Of a DNA stretch of 64,000 nt, positions 60,681 through 64,000 are shown piece by piece (the first letter of the stretch is position 1; each line of letters starts with the position of its first letter). Source of the DNA: Scatavimonas merdigallinarum (GTDB taxonomy: Bacteria; Bacillota; Clostridia; Oscillospirales; Acutalibacteraceae); the NCBI GenBank assembly GCA_018713055.1, contig DVFW01000026.1, positions 1-64,000 on the forward strand, read 5' to 3'. A program made the position numbers and the translations under genes. The notes beneath the pieces are model-generated. The model saw only the letters and a list, made by a program, of their open reading frames with translations, ran no database searches and had not been told where the DNA came from.

Positions 60681-61112
60681 ATGGAACAAAGCAGAAAAAA
60701 AGGATATACAAAACAGATAACAGTAACGCAGGAAATGCTTGCCTGCGCGGTAAAAAGCGGCAGCCTGCGCGTGCTTGCAACGCCTGTGGCGGCGGCGCTT
60801 GCAGAAAACGCGGCCTGTACGCTTGCGCAGGAATATGTGGATGAGGGATGCACCACGGTGGGAACCGATATACACCTTGCGCATTTAAGCCCTACCCCAG
60901 CCGGTGTAAAGGTGTGGGCGGAAGCGGAACTTTTAAAACATCAGGGAAGAGAGTTTACCTTTTCCGTTACAGTGTTTGATGAAGGCGGGGCCGTTGCCAA
61001 AGGGACGCATACGCGTTTTTCCGTAAAGGCGGACAGCTTTCAACAAAAAGCGGACGGCAAGCTGCGCAAAGCGCCCGCCGAAAACAACAAGGGGCAGGGT
61101 GGCGCGCAATGA
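60681..61112 (+). CDS. FlK-like hotdog thioesterase
   Basis: 143 residues of the fluoroacetyl-CoA-thioesterase-like hotdog family: MLACAVKSGSLRVLATPVAAALAENAA, then EYVDEGCTTVGTDIHLAHLSPTPAGVKVWAEAELL with the catalytic Thr/His/Glu positions (T in CTTVGT, H in IHLAHL, E upstream in LAENAA). In most bacteria these hydrolyse acyl-CoA of unknown identity; fluoroacetate is not implied. GGAG is 8 nt before the ATG. Its stop overlaps the next ATG by 4 bp, so the HAD protein is translationally coupled. Confidence 0.87.
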   Translation: MEQSRKKGYTKQITVTQEMLACAVKSGSLRVLATPVAAALAENAACTLAQEYVDEGCTTVGTDIHLAHLSPTPAGVKVWAEAELLKHQGREFTFSVTVFDEGGAVAKGTHTRFSVKADSFQQKADGKLRKAPAENNKGQGGAQ

Positions 61113-61768
61113 GGTGCAGGTATGAAACGGTCATGTTTGACCTGGACGGTACGCTCAGCGACTCTGCACAGGGAGTCAGGGACGGGATAGAAACCACGCT
61201 CAAAAGGATGGATAAACCTGTACCAAACCTTGACGACACAAGTCTGTATGTGGGGCCGCCTTTGATTACAACTTTTATAAAAGTATGCGGCCTTTCAAGT
61301 GAAGAAGCCATACGGGCGGTAGAGATTTACCGGCAGGCTTATGAGGAAAGCGGAAAGTATAAAAATACCTTATATAAAGGGATAGACAGACTGCTTTCTG
61401 ATTTAAGGCAGGCGGGGGTAAAGCTTTGCGTTGCCACGTCCAAATATGAGGGCTTTGTACAGGAGGTATTGGAGCTGATCGGCATACCGGACGCTTTTGA
61501 CCTGATCTGCGGTTCTAATTTGGACGGTTCCAGAAAGGAAAAGGCGGACATTATCCGTTATGTGGCGAAAAAACTTGGCTGCGCGGTGACAAAAAAAATG
61601 GTCCTTATTGGAGATACAGCCTTTGACGCGCTTGGCGCAATGGAAACGGGCTGCGATTTTATTGGCGTTACCTATGGCTTTGGAAAAACCGAACAGATGC
61701 GCAACCTGGGGGTTGACAAACTGGCGGACGACGCACAGGGGCTTCGTTTTTATTTATTTGCAGATTAA
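61109..61768 (+). CDS. HAD-family hydrolase (phosphoglycolate phosphatase-like)
   Basis: 219 residues. HAD motif I MFDLDGTLSDSAQGV (nucleophile D10 and D12), motif II in KLCVATSK (Thr/Ser), motif III Lys near KEKADIIRYVAKKLG and motif IV MVLIGDTAFDALGAMETGC (acidic pair D...D). A helical cap (about 17-85) marks it as the Gph/YfnB subfamily. It probably removes phosphate from a small molecule such as phosphoglycolate or pyrophosphate; exact substrate unknown. ATGA overlap with the thioesterase gene. Confidence 0.92.
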   Translation: MRCRYETVMFDLDGTLSDSAQGVRDGIETTLKRMDKPVPNLDDTSLYVGPPLITTFIKVCGLSSEEAIRAVEIYRQAYEESGKYKNTLYKGIDRLLSDLRQAGVKLCVATSKYEGFVQEVLELIGIPDAFDLICGSNLDGSRKEKADIIRYVAKKLGCAVTKKMVLIGDTAFDALGAMETGCDFIGVTYGFGKTEQMRNLGVDKLADDAQGLRFYLFAD

Positions 61769-61854
61769 CCGCCTGAAAGACATGTTTTGCTTTTGCTTTT
61801 CATATAAATGAAGTGGCTTGTTTTACAGGACGCTTACAATAAGGGGGAGCAAAA

Positions 61855-62352
61855 GTGTTTATTACAAAGAAAATTTCAAAGGCTACAGTTATTACGGTAG
61901 GCATATCGCTTTTGCTCATTTTGTTTTTTATTATACGGGCGGCTTCCTGCTCTTCTGTTCAGGATACGGCGGTAGCGTCTATTGGCGTTTACAGCCTGAA
62001 AGCGGAAGACAACGCGCAGAGGATTGCTTTTCTGGAGCAGTTTGGCTGGCAGGTGGAAAGCGACCCGGTTGAAATGACGGATATTCTGATCCCGCAAAGC
62101 TTTAATGAAACATACCAGAATTATAACGCAATTCAGCTTGAGCAGGGGTTGGATCTTACAAAATATAAAGGAAAAAGCTGCCGGCGGGTCAGCTATGCTG
62201 TGACGAATTATCCCAAAACGCAGGAAGACGTGCATCAAAGCGTGCGCGCAAACCTTTTGATTTATGAAGGAAAGGTGATCGGCGGGGATATATGCAGCAC
62301 GCAGCTGGACGGCTTTATGCATGGGTTTGAAAAACCGCAGGCGCAGCCGTAA
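61855..62352 (+). CDS. DUF4830 membrane-anchored protein
   Basis: 165 residues from a GTG with AGGGGGAG upstream. N-terminal anchor (10-29, ATVITVGISLLLILFFIIRAA) and an extracytoplasmic domain. The part from about 50 (EDNAQRIAFLEQFGWQVESDPVEMTDILIPQSFNETYQNYN) and LKYKGKSCRRVSYAVTNYP is the DUF4830 signature seen in many Clostridia. The function is unknown. It is 17 bp before the pseudouridine synthase gene and probably in one operon with it. Confidence 0.85.
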   Translation: MFITKKISKATVITVGISLLLILFFIIRAASCSSVQDTAVASIGVYSLKAEDNAQRIAFLEQFGWQVESDPVEMTDILIPQSFNETYQNYNAIQLEQGLDLTKYKGKSCRRVSYAVTNYPKTQEDVHQSVRANLLIYEGKVIGGDICSTQLDGFMHGFEKPQAQP

Positions 62353-62369
62353 AAAGAGGTGGAGGACGC

Positions 62370-63095
62370 TTGGCAAAGGAACGTCTGGATAAACTTCTTG
62401 CGGGGCAGGGAACGGCCAGCCGTAAGGAGGTAAAAGCGCTGATAAAAAAGGGAAACGTGCGGGTAAACGGTGCGGTCTGCCTGCTTTCTGAAAGGAAAAT
62501 TGACCCGGAAGAGGATAAAATAGAGATAAGCGGCGCATTACTAAATTTTAAGAGGCACGTGTATATTATGATGCACAAGCCGCCCGGCGTTTTAAGCGCT
62601 ACAAACGATTTACACGCGAAAACGGTGTTGGACCTGGTGCCGGAGGCGTTAAAGCGCAAGGGGCTTTTTCCAGCGGGAAGGCTGGATAAAGACACCGAAG
62701 GCCTGCTGCTTTTAACAGACGACGGGGATTTTGCGCATAAAATGCTGTCACCCCGGGAAAAGGTGTACAAGCGCTATGAAGCGCGGGTTGACAGGCCTGT
62801 AACGGAAGCTGTGGTCCGCGCTTTTGAACAGGGCGTTGTTTTTGCAGACGGGACAAAGTGTATGCCCGCACGGCTGGCTGTGTGCGGGGAGGATAAAACG
62901 CATGTACAGGTGGAGATTTGCCAGGGAATGTTCCACCAGGTGAAAAAAATGTTTCTCTGCTGCGGTTTGCACGTGCTTTTTTTAAAACGTACGGCGATTG
63001 GAGGGCTAGTACTTGACGGTAATTTGCATAAAGGACAGTGTCGGGAATTGACGAAAAGAGAAGTTGCGGCTGTTTTTATCAGCAAAATGCCCTAA
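62370..63095 (+). CDS. Ribosomal small-subunit pseudouridine synthase (RsuA/RluB/E/F family)
   Basis: 241 residues from a TTG behind GGTGGAGGA. S4 RNA-binding domain about 2-58 (RLDKLLAGQGTASRKEVKALIKKGNVRVNG), then the pseudouridine synthase core with the catalytic Asp in GRLDKDTEGLLLLTDDGDF and MHKPPGVLSAT, and C-terminal QVEICQGMFHQVKKMF and RTAIGGLVLD. It isomerises a uridine in rRNA to pseudouridine; RsuA (16S U516) is the nearest named type, but the family contains several enzymes with close motifs. Confidence 0.92.
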   Translation: MAKERLDKLLAGQGTASRKEVKALIKKGNVRVNGAVCLLSERKIDPEEDKIEISGALLNFKRHVYIMMHKPPGVLSATNDLHAKTVLDLVPEALKRKGLFPAGRLDKDTEGLLLLTDDGDFAHKMLSPREKVYKRYEARVDRPVTEAVVRAFEQGVVFADGTKCMPARLAVCGEDKTHVQVEICQGMFHQVKKMFLCCGLHVLFLKRTAIGGLVLDGNLHKGQCRELTKREVAAVFISKMP

Positions 63096-63213
63096 AAAAG
63101 TAAATTGCATTTTGCCGGGTGTCGGATTTATATAAAATGTAAGTCTTAGATTTAGTGAAAAAAATAGTAGCAACTTTAAGAAAAATCTGTTATATTATTA
63201 AATGAAATAAAAC

Positions 63214-63250
63214 CTACTCTTTTTTATCCGCCTGGCGGGATAAAGGGTAG
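63214..63250 (+). promoter_or_regulatory. Hairpin in the leader of the sugar ABC ATPase gene
   Basis: CTACTCTTTTTTATCCGCC pairs with GGCGGGATAAAGGGTAG with one bulge and a one-base T loop, immediately before the AGGAGG at 63252. The stem could hide or present the ribosome binding site. A -10-like TATATT lies near 63191. Confidence 0.45.
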
Positions 63251-63266
63251 CAGGAGGTATTGTAGG

Positions 63267-64000
63267 ATGGCAAATGTATCGTTGAAAGGTATTTATAAGA
63301 TTTACGACGGCGGGGTAACGGCGGTTTCTGACTTTAATCTGGAAATTGAGGATAAAGAATTTATTATCCTGGTTGGACCGTCCGGCTGTGGTAAATCGAC
63401 GACGCTCCGCATGATCGCCGGCCTGGAAGATATAAGCAAAGGGGAGCTTTATATTGGCGGCGTGCTTTCAAACGACGTAGCACCAAAAGACAGGGATATT
63501 GCCATGGTGTTCCAGAACTATGCGCTTTATCCGCATATGACTGTATATGACAATATGGCGTTTGGCTTAAAGCTGCGGAAAACGCCGAAAGACGAAATGC
63601 GCCGCAGGGTAGAAGAAGCGGCAAGAATTTTGGATATTGCCCATCTGCTAGACCGTAAGCCAAAAGCGCTTTCCGGCGGCCAGCGCCAGCGTGTTGCGCT
63701 TGGACGTGCTATCGTGCGTGACCCGAAGGTTTTCTTGCTTGACGAACCGCTTTCCAATCTGGACGCAAAGCTCAGGGCGCAGATGCGCACGGAGATTTCA
63801 AAGCTGCACCAAAGGCTGGGCACAACGTTTATTTATGTTACGCACGACCAGACCGAAGCAATGACGATGGGCACCAGGATTGTTGTAATGAAGGACGGCC
63901 TGATCCAGCAGGTGGACACGCCGCAAAATCTTTATGACAAGCCCTGTAACGAATTTGTTGCGGGCTTTATTGGCTCGCCGCAGATGAACTTTATCAATGC
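63267..64000 (+). CDS. msmK: MsmK/UgpC-type sugar ABC transporter ATP-binding protein (partial, C-terminus outside window)
   Basis: The first 244 residues up to the window edge. Walker A GPSGCGKST (37-45), Q-loop FQNYALYPHM, signature LSGGQ (135-139), Walker B VFLLDE (E160) and H-loop THD (H193), with the UgpC/MalK/MsmK-type LDIAHLLDRKPKALSGGQ spacing. In Firmicutes one such ATPase often energises several carbohydrate importers, encoded away from their permeases. With the secreted amylases it may serve maltodextrin uptake; that is inferred. The C-terminal regulatory OB-like domain is beyond the window. Confidence 0.93.
   Translation, partial: MANVSLKGIYKIYDGGVTAVSDFNLEIEDKEFIILVGPSGCGKSTTLRMIAGLEDISKGELYIGGVLSNDVAPKDRDIAMVFQNYALYPHMTVYDNMAFGLKLRKTPKDEMRRRVEEAARILDIAHLLDRKPKALSGGQRQRVALGRAIVRDPKVFLLDEPLSNLDAKLRAQMRTEISKLHQRLGTTFIYVTHDQTEAMTMGTRIVVMKDGLIQQVDTPQNLYDKPCNEFVAGFIGSPQMNFIN

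Overview
The window looks like a chromosomal segment of an endospore-forming, starch-degrading anaerobic Firmicute, probably a gut Clostridium of the Oscillospirales/Ruminococcaceae type. The organism is inferred from gene content, not from a marker gene. The clues are spoVAD, alpha-amylases with CBM26 starch-binding modules and dockerins (an amylosome-like architecture), a BspA-type repeat protein with a dockerin, Clostridia-type DUF families, strong AGGAGG ribosome binding sites and frequent TTG/GTG starts.

Left end (1-9.4 kb), mobile and accessory DNA. A partial ParB, a MOBP-type relaxase and a MobC-like protein are read leftwards from an oriT-like set of perfect inverted repeats, as at one end of a Tn1549-like integrative conjugative element. 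An intact IS481-family element (2624-3771) sits between two copies of a 26-bp direct repeat. Next is a leftward cation module: a P-type ATPase whose M4-M6 motifs are of the Na+/K+-ATPase (IIC) kind, and two TrkA/KtrA-like RCK proteins. Two small transposon-type genes (tnpV and a partner) follow.

9.5-31 kb, mostly rightward chromosomal genes: spoVAD, a PAP2 phosphatase, rlmB, a very large protein that reads as a degenerate P-type ATPase with a 480-residue charged tail, rpe, a MecA-like adaptor, an amidohydrolase, DUF3810, a GH13 glucosidase, an alcohol dehydrogenase, a MATE pump, comEA, an M23 peptidase, and a surface-polymer acylation cassette (DUF4358 lipoprotein, MBOAT, DHHW protein) that contains a decayed second DUF4358 copy.

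30.7-41 kb, extracellular starch/surface region: a BspA-LRR/FIVAR/dockerin protein, an IS3-family remnant, a Crp/Fnr regulator with a palindromic operator candidate, a CYTH protein and two large secreted amylases. The amylases share a conserved mRNA leader. In the larger one a CBM26 is interrupted by an inserted second starch-binding-like domain, and a 102-bp internal repeat marks a recent CBM26 duplication.

41-64 kb, housekeeping and regulatory genes: a radical-SAM/DUF4130 DNA repair pair behind a promoter with two LexA-like boxes, a Tim44-domain protein, metF with a split methionine synthase, a WYL regulator, a LysR/YeiH divergent pair, a solute-binding protein fused to a peptidoglycan-binding domain beside a DUF815 AAA+ ATPase, a lone 5S rRNA gene with its own promoter and terminators, ychF, a thioesterase/HAD pair, a pseudouridine synthase, and the start of an MsmK/UgpC-type sugar ABC ATPase that runs off the right edge. 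No tRNA, 16S/23S rRNA or CRISPR array was seen.
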